From Bog-950 sp046329515 (lineage in GTDB: Bacteria; Bacteroidota; Bacteroidia; Chitinophagales; LD1): a DNA stretch of 64,000 nt. Of this stretch, positions 36,482 to 45,258 are shown in pieces (position 1 is the stretch's first letter; every line of letters starts with the position of its first letter). A program made the position numbers and the translations under genes. Location: contig JAXLUM010000001.1 of assembly GCA_046329515.1 (NCBI GenBank), positions 248,001 to 312,000 on the forward strand, given 5' to 3'. Below the pieces are notes generated by a model, which made no database searches, was not told where the DNA came from, and worked only from the letters and a program-made list of their open reading frames with translations.

Positions 36482-38290
36482 TTAATCCCAGAAAGCATAA
36501 CCGTTTTCAGCAATCAGCTTGTCAGCTACTGCACGGCGTATGTTTTTGGTGTTAATCATTTCGTATTTAGTGAAACGCTTTAAGCCCATGGTCATAATAC
36601 GCAGTTCATCGCCCTCAGCAAATGCAGCAAGTGCAGATTTACCGGCAACATTTATACGGTCCATAGCATCAAAGAAGTAGCACTTCACCATGTCAGTGTA
36701 AATTTGTGCAGCTTCCTGGCCGTGCAGGTTAACCAGCTTTTCAGCGCGTAACATGCCACTCTCCATATTCAGGATGTCCATTAACACATCAGCAGCGTGC
36801 ATTAATATTTCCTGTTCTTTTTCTAAGCCCATCATTAGCTTCTGCACAGCGCCACCGGCAATTAGCAAGAATGCTTTTTTGGCATTCTTTAAAGCGCGGC
36901 GTTCTGCACCGAAAATATCATCGGCATCAGGAGTGCTCATATCAGGCACGCTCATCAGTTCTTTCTGAATAGCCATACCAGGAGTCATTAAATCAATTTT
37001 GCCTTTCATGGCAAACTTCAACAGCGCATCAATAGAAAGCATACGGTTGATTTCGTTAGTGCCTTCGAAAATGCGGTTGATACGGCTATCGCGGTAAGCG
37101 CGGGCCATTGGATATTCTTCGCTAAAGCCATAGCCGCCGTGAATTTGCAAACCTTCATCCACCACAAAGTCTAATGCTTCAGAACCTAACACTTTCAATA
37201 GCGCGCATTCAATTTGATATTCTTCCGCACCACCGGTTAAGTATTCAGTCATGCTTTTGCCGGCAGCTTTTAATTCGTGTTCCTTTTGCAAAATCATATC
37301 GCATACGCGGTATGAAGATGATTCGCTCATCCAAACACGAATAGCCATTTCACCTAATTTGTGCTTAATAGCACCGAATTGGCTGATAGCGGTTTTGAAC
37401 TGTTGACGTTCGTTTGCGTAACGCACCGCCTGGCTAATACCACGCTTAGCGCCACCTAATACACCATTACATAACTTGTAACGACCGATGTTCAGAATCT
37501 GGAAAGCGATTTTGTGGCCTTTACCGGCTTCGCCTAATAAATTTTCAGCAGGCACTTTTACGTTGTTGAAGAACACCTGGCGGGTTGAAGAAGACTTGAT
37601 ACCCATCTTCTTTTCTTCAGCACCTACGCTAACGCCTTCCATTGTTTTTTCTACTATGAAAGCGGTGAACTTTTTGTCGTCGCCATCAATTTTTGCGAAT
37701 ACCACAAACACATCAGCAAAGCCTGCGTTGGTAATCCACATTTTTTGGCCGTTCAATACATAGTATTTGCCGTCTTCGCTTAATACGGCTTTTGTGCGTG
37801 CACCTAAGGCATCGCTACCGCTCCATGGCTCTGTTAAACAGTATGCTGCTTTTAATTCGCCTGTAGCCAGTTTAGGCAGGTATTTAGCGCGTTGCTCATC
37901 ATTGCCATAATACAGAATAGGACAGGTGCCGATACCGGTATGTGCACCGATAGCAACAGAGATACCGTGGCCCCAACCTAAAACTTCAGTTACATAAGAG
38001 AAGGAAGTAAGGTCCTGGCCTGAGCCACCATACTCTTCAGGAATGTGTAAGCCAAGCAAGCCCAGTTCGGCTGCCTTGTCAATTACTTCAACGCCCTTCA
38101 TCGGGTCTTTGTCCAATTCTTCCAGGCGGGGGTCAACTTCTTTTAAGATGAAATCCTTTGTAGCCTGGCGAAGCATTTGCTGCTCTTCTGTAATTTGTTC
38201 AGGAATGTAAACATCCTGCCACTGTGATTCCTTAATCAGGAATTCGCCACCTTTTAAAGCGGTTGATTTGTTAGTTGCTGTCGATGACAT
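36482..38290 (-). CDS. fadE: Acyl-CoA dehydrogenase, copy 2
   Basis: 602 residues, the long (about 600) bacterial FadE class with a C-terminal extension after the normal 380-residue fold. Seen: FAD-binding YCLTEPWSGSDALG, the WITNAGFADVF segment, and RINRIFEGTNEINR with the EGTNE glutamate region. It oxidises acyl-CoA to trans-2-enoyl-CoA, the first step of beta-oxidation, passing electrons to ETF. The N-terminus (ALKGGEFLIKE) is nearly identical to that of the neighbouring copy, so the pair arose by tandem duplication. Separated from it by a 44-base repeat-bearing gap. Confidence 0.93.
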   Translation of the reverse strand: MSSTATNKSTALKGGEFLIKESQWQDVYIPEQITEEQQMLRQATKDFILKEVDPRLEELDKDPMKGVEVIDKAAELGLLGLHIPEEYGGSGQDLTSFSYVTEVLGWGHGISVAIGAHTGIGTCPILYYGNDEQRAKYLPKLATGELKAAYCLTEPWSGSDALGARTKAVLSEDGKYYVLNGQKMWITNAGFADVFVVFAKIDGDDKKFTAFIVEKTMEGVSVGAEEKKMGIKSSSTRQVFFNNVKVPAENLLGEAGKGHKIAFQILNIGRYKLCNGVLGGAKRGISQAVRYANERQQFKTAISQFGAIKHKLGEMAIRVWMSESSSYRVCDMILQKEHELKAAGKSMTEYLTGGAEEYQIECALLKVLGSEALDFVVDEGLQIHGGYGFSEEYPMARAYRDSRINRIFEGTNEINRMLSIDALLKFAMKGKIDLMTPGMAIQKELMSVPDMSTPDADDIFGAERRALKNAKKAFLLIAGGAVQKLMMGLEKEQEILMHAADVLMDILNMESGMLRAEKLVNLHGQEAAQIYTDMVKCYFFDAMDRINVAGKSALAAFAEGDELRIMTMGLKRFTKYEMINTKNIRRAVADKLIAENGYAFWD

Positions 38291-38334
38291 GGTTTAGTAT
38301 TTAGTAATTAGTATTGAGTAGTTAGAAAATACAA
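38291..38334. repeat. TAGTATTGAG-type AT repeat, gap 1 of the fad locus
   Basis: The gap between the two fadE genes reads as overlapping TAGTATTTAG, TAGTAATTAG and TAGTATTGAG (exact at 38309-38318) units. It carries no visible hairpin or gene. Confidence 0.7.
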
Positions 38335-40131
38335 TTAAAAGCAGTAGCCGTTTTCTTCAATTATTTTATCAGCAATACGGCGGCGGGCTGCTACGGTATT
38401 GAATGGCTCATATTTAGTAAAGCGCTTTAAGCCCATTAGCATAATGCGCAGGGTGTCGCCTTCGTTAAAGGCAGTTATGGCGTGCTTGCCTGAAATGTTT
38501 ATTCTTTCCAGCGCATCAGAAATGTACGTGCGGGCAATGTCAATCTGCAGGCTGCAGGCATCTACACCACGAACGCTGATTAGTTTCTCAACGCGCAGCA
38601 ATACTGATTCCGAAGCATATAGTTCAATCAGCATATCAGAAATGTTCATGATTACTTCCTGTTCTTTTTCCAGGTTCTGCATAAACTTCTGAACGGCTGC
38701 CCCGGCAGTCATTAGTATAGCTTTCTTGGCATTTCTTAATGCCTTCTTTTCTGCGGCAAAGAAATCGTCGCTGTCATCGCTGCCAAAATCAGGCACGCTC
38801 ATCAACTCTTTCTGCACCGCCATAGCAGGTGTAATTAAATCCAGTTCACCCTTCATGGCCTTCTTCACCAACATACCTACTGAAAGCAAACGGTTAATTT
38901 CGTTCGTACCTTCAAATATGCGGTTGATACGGCTATCGCGGTAAGCGCGGGCTACGGGGTATTCTTCACTAAAACCTGTGCCGCCAAAAACCTGAACGGC
39001 TTCGTCCACCACAAAGTCTAATACTTCTGAGCCGAATACTTTTAATAAAGCACACTCAATAGCATATTCCTCTGCGGCAATCAGCTTAGCCTGCACCTTA
39101 TCAGTGCCTTTAGCCACTAAGGCCTGAATCATGTTATCAATATCGCCTGCAGAACGGTAAACGGCAGATTCGCACACATACGATTTAATGGCCATCTCCG
39201 CCAGCTTGTGTTTAATAGCGCCGAAAGAAGAAATAGGCACATTGAACTGAATACGCTCGTTAGCGTAACGTGTAGCAACCGTAGTTGATTTTTTAGAACC
39301 ACCTAAAGCCAATACCGCTAATTTGTAACGGCCAATGTTTAATACGTTAAAGGCAATTTTATGGCCTTTGCCAATTTCGCCCAGTACGTTTTCAACCGGC
39401 ACTTTTACGTTATTGAAAAACACCTGGCGGGTAGAAGAACCCTTAATACCCAGCTTGTCTTCTTCGCTGCCTAACGAAATACCTTCGCTTTTGGCATCAA
39501 CAATAAAGCCGGTAAACTTTTCGCCATCAATTTTTGCGAATACGGTAAAGATGTCGGCAAAACCACCGTTGGTAATCCACATCTTCTGGCCATTCAGCAC
39601 ATAGTATTTACCATCTTCTGTCAATACGGCTTTAGTGCGGGCACCAAGCGCATCGCTACCGCTGCCCGGTTCCGTTAAGCAGTAAGCCGCTTTAATATCG
39701 CCGGCCGCTAAGCCCGGAAGATATTTGTTTTTCTGCTCTTCAGTACCGAAGTAAAGAATAGGCAGGGTGCCGATGCCAGTATGCGCTGCATAAGCCGCCG
39801 CCCATGAGTGGCCTTTACCAACTTCTTCGTTAATTACGCTATCGGTAATTACATCAACGCCCATGCCGCCGTATTCTTCCGGTACGGTAGCGCCCAGTAG
39901 TCCCAGGTCGGCTGATTCCTTTACCAACTGCACTACCAGTGCGTGGTCACCTTTATCAATCTTTTGAACGTTTGGTTGAACTCTTGAGGTAACAAAGTCT
40001 TCCGCTGTTTTAGCGAACATTTGTTGTTCCTCGCTCAACTCATCGCGTGTAGCAATATTGGTAAAGGGGGTTTCTTTAATTAAGAACTCGCCGCCTTTAA
40101 GTGCTGTGCCGGTTTTTGTTTCTGTGCTCAT
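38335..40131 (-). CDS. fadE: Acyl-CoA dehydrogenase, copy 1
   Basis: 598 residues, same family and length as the copy downstream. Motifs: YCLTEPGSGSDALG, WITNGGFADIF, RINRIFEGTNEINR. It starts TALKGGEFLIKE like its partner but diverges elsewhere, consistent with different chain-length preference (inference). It lies downstream of the four-helix-bundle gene, with a 107-base repeat-bearing gap between. Confidence 0.93.
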   Translation of the reverse strand: MSTETKTGTALKGGEFLIKETPFTNIATRDELSEEQQMFAKTAEDFVTSRVQPNVQKIDKGDHALVVQLVKESADLGLLGATVPEEYGGMGVDVITDSVINEEVGKGHSWAAAYAAHTGIGTLPILYFGTEEQKNKYLPGLAAGDIKAAYCLTEPGSGSDALGARTKAVLTEDGKYYVLNGQKMWITNGGFADIFTVFAKIDGEKFTGFIVDAKSEGISLGSEEDKLGIKGSSTRQVFFNNVKVPVENVLGEIGKGHKIAFNVLNIGRYKLAVLALGGSKKSTTVATRYANERIQFNVPISSFGAIKHKLAEMAIKSYVCESAVYRSAGDIDNMIQALVAKGTDKVQAKLIAAEEYAIECALLKVFGSEVLDFVVDEAVQVFGGTGFSEEYPVARAYRDSRINRIFEGTNEINRLLSVGMLVKKAMKGELDLITPAMAVQKELMSVPDFGSDDSDDFFAAEKKALRNAKKAILMTAGAAVQKFMQNLEKEQEVIMNISDMLIELYASESVLLRVEKLISVRGVDACSLQIDIARTYISDALERINISGKHAITAFNEGDTLRIMLMGLKRFTKYEPFNTVAARRRIADKIIEENGYCF

Positions 40132-40238
40132 ATTTTGTATTGAGTAGTTAGTATTGAGTATTAAGATTTTAGTATTTGGCTATTGGGAATTTAGAATGAA
40201 GTATTCAGGTTTTGGTATTGAGTAATTAGTATTGAGAT
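40132..40238. repeat. TAGTATTGAG-type AT repeat, gap 2 of the fad locus
   Basis: Two exact TAGTATTGAG units (40149-40158, 40227-40236) lie among TAGTATTTGG, TTGAGTAATTAG and related variants. It borders the downstream side of the four-helix-bundle gene. Confidence 0.7.
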
Positions 40239-40622
40239 TTAATAGTTGGCGTTTTGTTTTCCTTTAACCTTTTCTGATAAGTGGCTTTGGAAATTGTAGT
40301 TCATCTTTTGAATTTCAATTAGCTGCTGGCATAAATTGGAACAATCATCATCAGTTAAAAGTTTGAGTCTGTTGGCAACAATTACCTGCGTTTCTAATTC
40401 GTATGTCGAGCCATTCGCTATTGCCAAAAAATGGATAAACTCTTTATTGGAGTTCCTTCCGGCTCCTTCGGCAATGTTTGATGATATTGATACTGCACAT
40501 CTTCTCATTTGTGAAATAAGGCCGTACTTTTCTTCTTTAGGAAATCCTGTGGTTACCTCATAAATGGCAACCACAAGCTCCATACTCTTATTCCACAATT
40601 TTAAATCCTGATACTTGTGCAT
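40239..40622 (-). CDS. Four-helix-bundle protein (S23/IVS-encoded type)
   Basis: 127 residues, typical of the family once called ribosomal protein S23 and first found in 23S rRNA intervening sequences. Seen: YQDLKLWNKSMELVVAIY, FPKEEKYGLISQMRRCAVSISSNIAEGAGR and ELETQVIVANRLKLL (shown in parts here: MRRCAVSISSNIAEGAGR). The fold is four antiparallel helices; relatives include the accessory protein Avd of diversity-generating retroelements. It has no known role in beta-oxidation, yet it sits inside the fad operon with the AT repeat on both sides, as if inserted there. Confidence 0.9.
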   Translation of the reverse strand: MHKYQDLKLWNKSMELVVAIYEVTTGFPKEEKYGLISQMRRCAVSISSNIAEGAGRNSNKEFIHFLAIANGSTYELETQVIVANRLKLLTDDDCSNLCQQLIEIQKMNYNFQSHLSEKVKGKQNANY

Positions 40623-40668
40623 ATAGTGCTATTTCTCAATACTCACTACTCAACATCTCATTATTTTC
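40623..40668. repeat. TAGTATTGAG-type AT repeat, gap 3 of the fad locus (opposite orientation)
   Basis: Reads CTCAATACTCACTACTC on the plus strand, the reverse complement of GAGTATTGAG-type units. It borders the upstream side of the four-helix-bundle gene. Confidence 0.6.
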
Positions 40669-41838
40669 TTACAGTCTCTCGAATATGCCCGCAATACCCT
40701 GTCCACCACCGATACAGGCGCTAACCATACCGTACTTGTTGCCGCGGCGTTTCATTTCGCCATTCAGCTTTTGGAACAGGTAAGTACCTGAAGCACCCAG
40801 CGGGTGACCCAAGGCTACTGCGCCACCGTTTACGTTAATAATTTCAGGGTTCAGTTTTGCTTCCTGAATAACAGCCAGTGATTGCGCTGCAAAAGCTTCG
40901 TTCAACTCTAACAGTTCAATATCGTTCAATTTTAAACCTGCTTGCTTTAGCGCCTTTGGAATAGCAGCCACAGGACCTATACCCATTATAGTAGGATCAA
41001 CACCTACTGAAGCAGCGGTTACTAAACGGGCAATAGGTTGCAGGTTCAACTGCTTCACCATACGTTCGCTTACTACCAGCACAAATGCAGCAGCATCAGA
41101 AGTTTGAGATGAGTTACCGGCAGTAACCTGTCCGCCTGCTTTAAATACAGGCTTTAATGCACCAAGGCCTTCTTTGCTGGTATCTTTACGCGGACCTTCA
41201 TCCTGCGCTACGGTAAATTTGCGGGTTTTCTTTTTGCCGTCTTCAAAGTATACTTCTTCAATTTCAACCGGAACAATATCCTCGTTGAATTTGCCTGCTT
41301 CAATAGCGGCAATTGCTTTTTGGTGAGAGTTGTAAGAAAACTCGTCAGCCTGTTCGCGGGTGATGCCGTATTTGTCAGCCACGTTCTCTGCCGTTAAACC
41401 CATGCCGATATAATATTCAGGATGGTCTTTGGCTACTTCGTAATTAGGTACTGTTTTGTAACCAACAGTTGGCACCAGGCTCATGCTCTCCGTACCACCG
41501 GCTATAATTACATCAGCCATGCCTGCACGAATTTTGGCAGTAGCCATAGCAATGGTTTCAATACCGCTGCCGCAGTAGCGGTTAACAGTAACACCCGGCA
41601 CTTCAACCGGTAATGAACGAACAGCTACCCAACGGGCCATCTGTAAGCCTTGCTCGGCTTCAGGTACAGCGTTACCTACAATTAGGTCATCAACCAACGT
41701 AGGGTCAAAGTTTGGAACTTTCTTCAGCAGGTCTTTAATAGCGTAGTAAGCTAAGTCTACCGGAGTAGTAAAGCGAAAACCGCCTTTTTTTGCTTTGCCG
41801 ATGGCAGTGCGCGAACCGGCTATGATATATGCTTCCAT
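40669..41838 (-). CDS. fadA: Acetyl-CoA C-acyltransferase (3-ketoacyl-CoA thiolase)
   Basis: 389 residues, the standard thiolase length. Catalytic residues: nucleophile Cys89 in VNRYCGSGIET, the His in GGAVALGHPLGASG, and the second Cys in SACIGGGQG. It cleaves 3-ketoacyl-CoA to acetyl-CoA and a shortened acyl-CoA, the last step of the cycle started by FadE and continued by FadN. It lies downstream of fadN in the order known from Bacillus fadNAE. Confidence 0.96.
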   Translation of the reverse strand: MEAYIIAGSRTAIGKAKKGGFRFTTPVDLAYYAIKDLLKKVPNFDPTLVDDLIVGNAVPEAEQGLQMARWVAVRSLPVEVPGVTVNRYCGSGIETIAMATAKIRAGMADVIIAGGTESMSLVPTVGYKTVPNYEVAKDHPEYYIGMGLTAENVADKYGITREQADEFSYNSHQKAIAAIEAGKFNEDIVPVEIEEVYFEDGKKKTRKFTVAQDEGPRKDTSKEGLGALKPVFKAGGQVTAGNSSQTSDAAAFVLVVSERMVKQLNLQPIARLVTAASVGVDPTIMGIGPVAAIPKALKQAGLKLNDIELLELNEAFAAQSLAVIQEAKLNPEIINVNGGAVALGHPLGASGTYLFQKLNGEMKRRGNKYGMVSACIGGGQGIAGIFERL

Positions 41839-41937
41839 TTTTATTGTGTATTTAGTATTGAGTAATGAGATATTTCATTTTAGAGCAGTTGTATTTTGTA
41901 TTATCTAAATACTCCATACTTACTACTCACTACTTTT
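41839..41937. repeat. TAGTATTGAG-type AT repeat, gap 4 of the fad locus
   Basis: One exact TAGTATTGAG after fadA's start, then, toward fadN, an inverted set (AAATACTCCATACTTACTACTCACTAC). The two halves face each other, so a long imperfect hairpin is possible. Confidence 0.6.
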
Positions 41938-44373
41938 TTAGTTTCTTAATGGTTTACCTGAAGTCAAAATGCTCTGCATTCTTTCCAACGTCTTCTTTTC
42001 GCCACAAAGTGATAAGAAGGCTTCGCGCTCTAAGTCCAGCAGGTATTGCTCCGTAACTTTGCTTTCGCTGGTTAAGTCGCCACCGCATAATACGTAGGCA
42101 ATTTTCTTGGCGATTTTAAAGTCGTGGTCGCTGGCGTATTTGCCTACGTTAAAGGCTGCAGCGCCTGCGTATAAAGCGGCCAGACCGGCACGGCCTAATA
42201 CCGTAATGTCATCGCGCTGTGGTTTTTGCACATAGCCTTCTTCATATAGTTCCAGCACGCGGCGCTTGGCATCAGCCAGTTGGCGCTGTTGGTTTACTAC
42301 CACTAAGTCTTTTTTCTTATCTAATACAGATATACCGAAACCTTCGTAAGCGGATGTGGCCACTTTAGCCGAAGCAATTGCAGTGAAACGCTCTGCCAGT
42401 TGTGGTATCATTGGGTCGCCGTTGTAGTAGGCATCACTTGCGCGCAGGGCCATTTCTTTTGTGCCACCGCCTGCAGGTAAAATACCTACACCAATTTCAA
42501 CTAAACCAATGTATGTTTCAGCTGCTACTACAGCGCTATCGCTGTGCATGGTAAATTCGCAACCCCCGCCAAGCGTTAAACCGTGCGGCGCTGCTACTAC
42601 CGGAATAGAAGAGTAGCGAATACGCATTGATGTTTGCTGGAAAGCGCGAACCGCAAAATCCAACTCATCATAATCCTGGTCAATAGCCATCATAAATATC
42701 ATGGCCAGGTTAGCGCCGGCGCTAAAGTTTGGTGCATCGTGCCCAAGCACTACGCCTTTCCAACCTTGCTGTTCAGCTATTTCAATACCCTTGGTAACGG
42801 CTTCTAAGGTTTCGCCACCAATGGCGTTCATTTTGGTATTCCAGCTTACGTTTAGCACACCGTCACCAATATCATAAATACGGCAAGCGCTGTTTTTCCA
42901 TACCGGTTTTTGGTCGGCATAGTTGCTAAGAATAATAAATGACTCGCGGCCCGGTATGGCTTTGTAGCCTTTGCTGTTTACGTCGTAATATTTCTGAACG
43001 CCGTTTTCTACTTTGTAGAAGGTTTTGTAACCGGCAGCCAGCATTTCATCAACCCAGGCATTTACTTTAAAGCCTGCTTCTTTCATGCCTTTTACCAGGT
43101 TCTCTACACCAATGGCATCCCATTGCTCAAACGGACCAATCTCCCAGCCGAAGCCCGCGCGCATAGCATCGTCAATACGATATAGCTCGTCAGAAATTTC
43201 AGGTATGCGGTTGCTTACGTATGCTGAAACATAGTACGTTAATTTACGCAGGAAGTCGCCGTGCTTATCTTTTTGCTTGGCAATTAAAGGCAAGCGCTTC
43301 TTTAAATCTTCTACACTCTTTAATTCAGTAGTGGCAGATTTTGTTTTGGCAGAAGGCTTGTATTCTAATGTCTTCCAATCCAGCGTAGCGAATGATTTTT
43401 TGCCGGTAGCATCTTTTGTTTTCTTAAAGAAGCCCTGGCCGCTCTTATCGCCCCACCATTTGTTCTCATTCATCTTCATTATCCAATCAGGAACCTGAAG
43501 CACATCGCGGTATTCATCGTTAGGCAGGTTATCGTAAGCGCCTTTCATTACCTTAATCATAGTGTCAAGACCAACCACATCCGTTGTGCGGAAGGTGGCG
43601 CTCTTTGGCTTACCAATTAAAGTTCCTGTTAATGCATCAACTTCGTCAATGGTCATGTCCATTTCCTGCATTAACTTAATAACAGCCGCAATACTGAACA
43701 CGCCAACGCGGTTAGCAATAAAGGCAGGGGTATCTTTACACAATACGGTTTGCTTACCTAAGTAAAGGTCGCCGTAGTGCATCAGGAAGTCTACCACTTC
43801 TGGATGTGTTTCGTTAGTTGGGATAATTTCCAACAAACGCAGGTAACGCGGAGGGTTGAAGAAGTGCGTACCGCAGAAGTGTGCGCGGAAATCATCGCTA
43901 CGGCCCTCAGCCATTAAGTGAATAGGAATACCTGAAGTGTTAGAGGTAATCAAGGTGCCCGGTTTGCGGAACTTCTCTACCTTTTCAAACACCTGCTGTT
44001 TAATATCCAGGCGTTCTACTACCACTTCAATAATCCAGTCGGCATTTTTTACCCAGCTAAGGTTATCATCAAAGTTGCCTGTAGTTACACGGCTGGCAAA
44101 GTTCTTATCGTATATAGGAGATGGATTGCTCTTTAAGGCAAAAGCCAGGGCGTCGTTCACCAGTTTATTACGCATGGCGGGCTTCTTTGCATCGGCCTCG
44201 CTTAGGTTTGGTGTTACAATGTCCAACAAAAACACCTTAAGGCCTATGTTGGCATAATGCATGGCAATGCGCGAGCCCATTACGCCCGAGCCTAGTACAG
44301 CCACGGTTTTTATCTTCCGGGCTTTTGCGGGCGTTACCTGCACCGCACTTTTTTCTGTAGCTACTGCTTCCAT
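41938..44373 (-). CDS. fadN: 3-hydroxyacyl-CoA dehydrogenase / enoyl-CoA hydratase
   Basis: 811 residues. The N-terminal half is 3-hydroxyacyl-CoA dehydrogenase: NAD-binding VAVLGSGVMGSRIAMHY (G28-G33), then HFFNPPRYLRLLEIIPT. The C-terminal half is crotonase-type: APNFSAGANLAMIF and LGGGCEFTMHSD. The order dehydrogenase first, hydratase second, and the size match FadN of Bacillus, not E. coli FadB. It hydrates enoyl-CoA and oxidises the resulting 3-hydroxyacyl-CoA. An operator-like palindrome lies about 90 bases upstream. Confidence 0.95.
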   Translation of the reverse strand: MEAVATEKSAVQVTPAKARKIKTVAVLGSGVMGSRIAMHYANIGLKVFLLDIVTPNLSEADAKKPAMRNKLVNDALAFALKSNPSPIYDKNFASRVTTGNFDDNLSWVKNADWIIEVVVERLDIKQQVFEKVEKFRKPGTLITSNTSGIPIHLMAEGRSDDFRAHFCGTHFFNPPRYLRLLEIIPTNETHPEVVDFLMHYGDLYLGKQTVLCKDTPAFIANRVGVFSIAAVIKLMQEMDMTIDEVDALTGTLIGKPKSATFRTTDVVGLDTMIKVMKGAYDNLPNDEYRDVLQVPDWIMKMNENKWWGDKSGQGFFKKTKDATGKKSFATLDWKTLEYKPSAKTKSATTELKSVEDLKKRLPLIAKQKDKHGDFLRKLTYYVSAYVSNRIPEISDELYRIDDAMRAGFGWEIGPFEQWDAIGVENLVKGMKEAGFKVNAWVDEMLAAGYKTFYKVENGVQKYYDVNSKGYKAIPGRESFIILSNYADQKPVWKNSACRIYDIGDGVLNVSWNTKMNAIGGETLEAVTKGIEIAEQQGWKGVVLGHDAPNFSAGANLAMIFMMAIDQDYDELDFAVRAFQQTSMRIRYSSIPVVAAPHGLTLGGGCEFTMHSDSAVVAAETYIGLVEIGVGILPAGGGTKEMALRASDAYYNGDPMIPQLAERFTAIASAKVATSAYEGFGISVLDKKKDLVVVNQQRQLADAKRRVLELYEEGYVQKPQRDDITVLGRAGLAALYAGAAAFNVGKYASDHDFKIAKKIAYVLCGGDLTSESKVTEQYLLDLEREAFLSLCGEKKTLERMQSILTSGKPLRN

Positions 44374-44450
44374 TTTTTGAATTAGTATTTAAGTAGTTAG
44401 TATTAAGTATTTAGATTTTGTATTGATTAGACGGTTAACTTCTTTGTTTC
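44374..44450. repeat. AT repeat, gap 5 of the fad locus
   Basis: TAGTATTTAAG, TAGTATTAAG and TATTTAG variants of the same unit lie upstream of fadN. Confidence 0.55.
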
Positions 44451-44463
44451 CTTCATTTTCCCA

Positions 44464-44477
44464 ACCAAACGTTCGGT
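44464..44477. promoter_or_regulatory. Operator-like palindrome upstream of fadN
   Basis: ACCAAACGTTCGGT is an imperfect 14-base palindrome (only positions 4 and 11 break symmetry). It matches the site upstream of tetR (ACCAAACGGTTGGT core) and lies in the tetR-fadN gap, about 90 bases before the fadN start. Likely a binding site of the adjacent TetR regulator. Confidence 0.55.
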
Positions 44478-44484
44478 AAAGTTT

Positions 44485-45105
44485 TTACTTCACCAAGGCT
44501 TTTTTGGGTTTGCCATCGCCATTGCCGTTATCGCTTTTAGGCGACGAGTTTTCAATGCGGTTTAAAATTCTTTTAGTTGTGTTTTTTAAGTACGTATGGT
44601 CGTTAAACACCCGGCTAAACATCAGGCTGCCTTCCAACTCGGCCACGCTACGCTCAGCCAATTCAGTTGCAATCTGTTCGCTGTATTTATCCAGGTAAAT
44701 GGTTTTAACGGCATGGAAAAAGTCCTGGAAAAAACGCTGCACCAGCGTATTAAACTCAGGCGCCATTAAGGCCGTTTCAACGCCCATATTGCCCAGCAGG
44801 TTTCCCTTCTCATTATCAAGGAAAACACTCTCGGCAGAAGTGAACAAATTCTCTAAGCGCTGCTGAGGCGAAAGGCTCTTATCGTAGGCATGGGCAAATA
44901 CATTGCTCTTAAAGTACTCGTGCACCATTTTAATTACCCGCTTCATAAGGTCTTCCTTACTGGGGAAGTAGTGATACAGCGAGCCTTTCTGCAGGCCGCA
45001 GGCATCAGCAATCTCGCTCATGCTGGTATTAAAATAGCTTTGCTTCCTGAACAATTTCAGGGCTTCTAATATGATGGTTTGCTCGTCGGCTTTCTGTTTA
45101 GGCAT
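44485..45105 (-). CDS. TetR-family regulator, probably of the fad operon
   Basis: 206 residues. N-terminal helix-turn-helix SMSEIADACGLQKGSLYHYFPSKEDL (in parts: IADACGLQKGSLYHYF), C-terminal ligand-binding helices without recognised motif, and a basic tail (KSDNGNGDGKPKKALVK). Its place directly upstream of fadN mirrors Bacillus fadR, a TetR repressor that releases DNA on binding acyl-CoA; the same function here is inference. Two related operator-like palindromes flank the gene. The start is supported by a strong Shine-Dalgarno AAAGGAGG (complement of 45109-45116). Confidence 0.92.
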   Translation of the reverse strand: MPKQKADEQTIILEALKLFRKQSYFNTSMSEIADACGLQKGSLYHYFPSKEDLMKRVIKMVHEYFKSNVFAHAYDKSLSPQQRLENLFTSAESVFLDNEKGNLLGNMGVETALMAPEFNTLVQRFFQDFFHAVKTIYLDKYSEQIATELAERSVAELEGSLMFSRVFNDHTYLKNTTKRILNRIENSSPKSDNGNGDGKPKKALVK

Positions 45106-45127
45106 ACGCCTCCTTTGTTAGGGATAG

Positions 45128-45159
45128 CGAAGCTAAAAACTTCTTTTTATTTTACCAAA
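45128..45159 (-). promoter_or_regulatory. Predicted tetR promoter
   Basis: The minus strand has TTTG (complement of 45156-45159), a 20-base spacer and TAGCTTCG (complement of 45128-45135; one mismatch to TAnnTTTG). The -33 box lies inside the operator palindrome at 45153-45168, which fits autorepression. Confidence 0.5.
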
Positions 45160-45168
45160 CGGTTGGTA
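45153..45168. promoter_or_regulatory. Operator-like palindrome upstream of tetR
   Basis: TACCAAACGGTTGGTA: perfect 6-base arms TACCAA/TTGGTA around ACGG, 48 bases before the tetR start, overlapping its predicted -33 box. Confidence 0.6.
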
Positions 45169-45258
45169 GGTAAAAATATGGATAAGGCAACTTATTGAGG
45201 TACAGCGTAATGGCCCGGATTGACTGTTAAATTTTAACTTTAATAAAAATAGGTGCGC

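Noticed and set aside
39960..39980. ACGTTTGGTT inside the first fadE gene as a third TetR operator
   Set aside because: It lies within coding sequence, has only one half-site, and codon content explains it.
40239..40622. Reading the four-helix-bundle gene as ribosomal protein S23
   Set aside because: That name is historic; the family is not a ribosomal protein and the gene is not inside an rRNA gene here.
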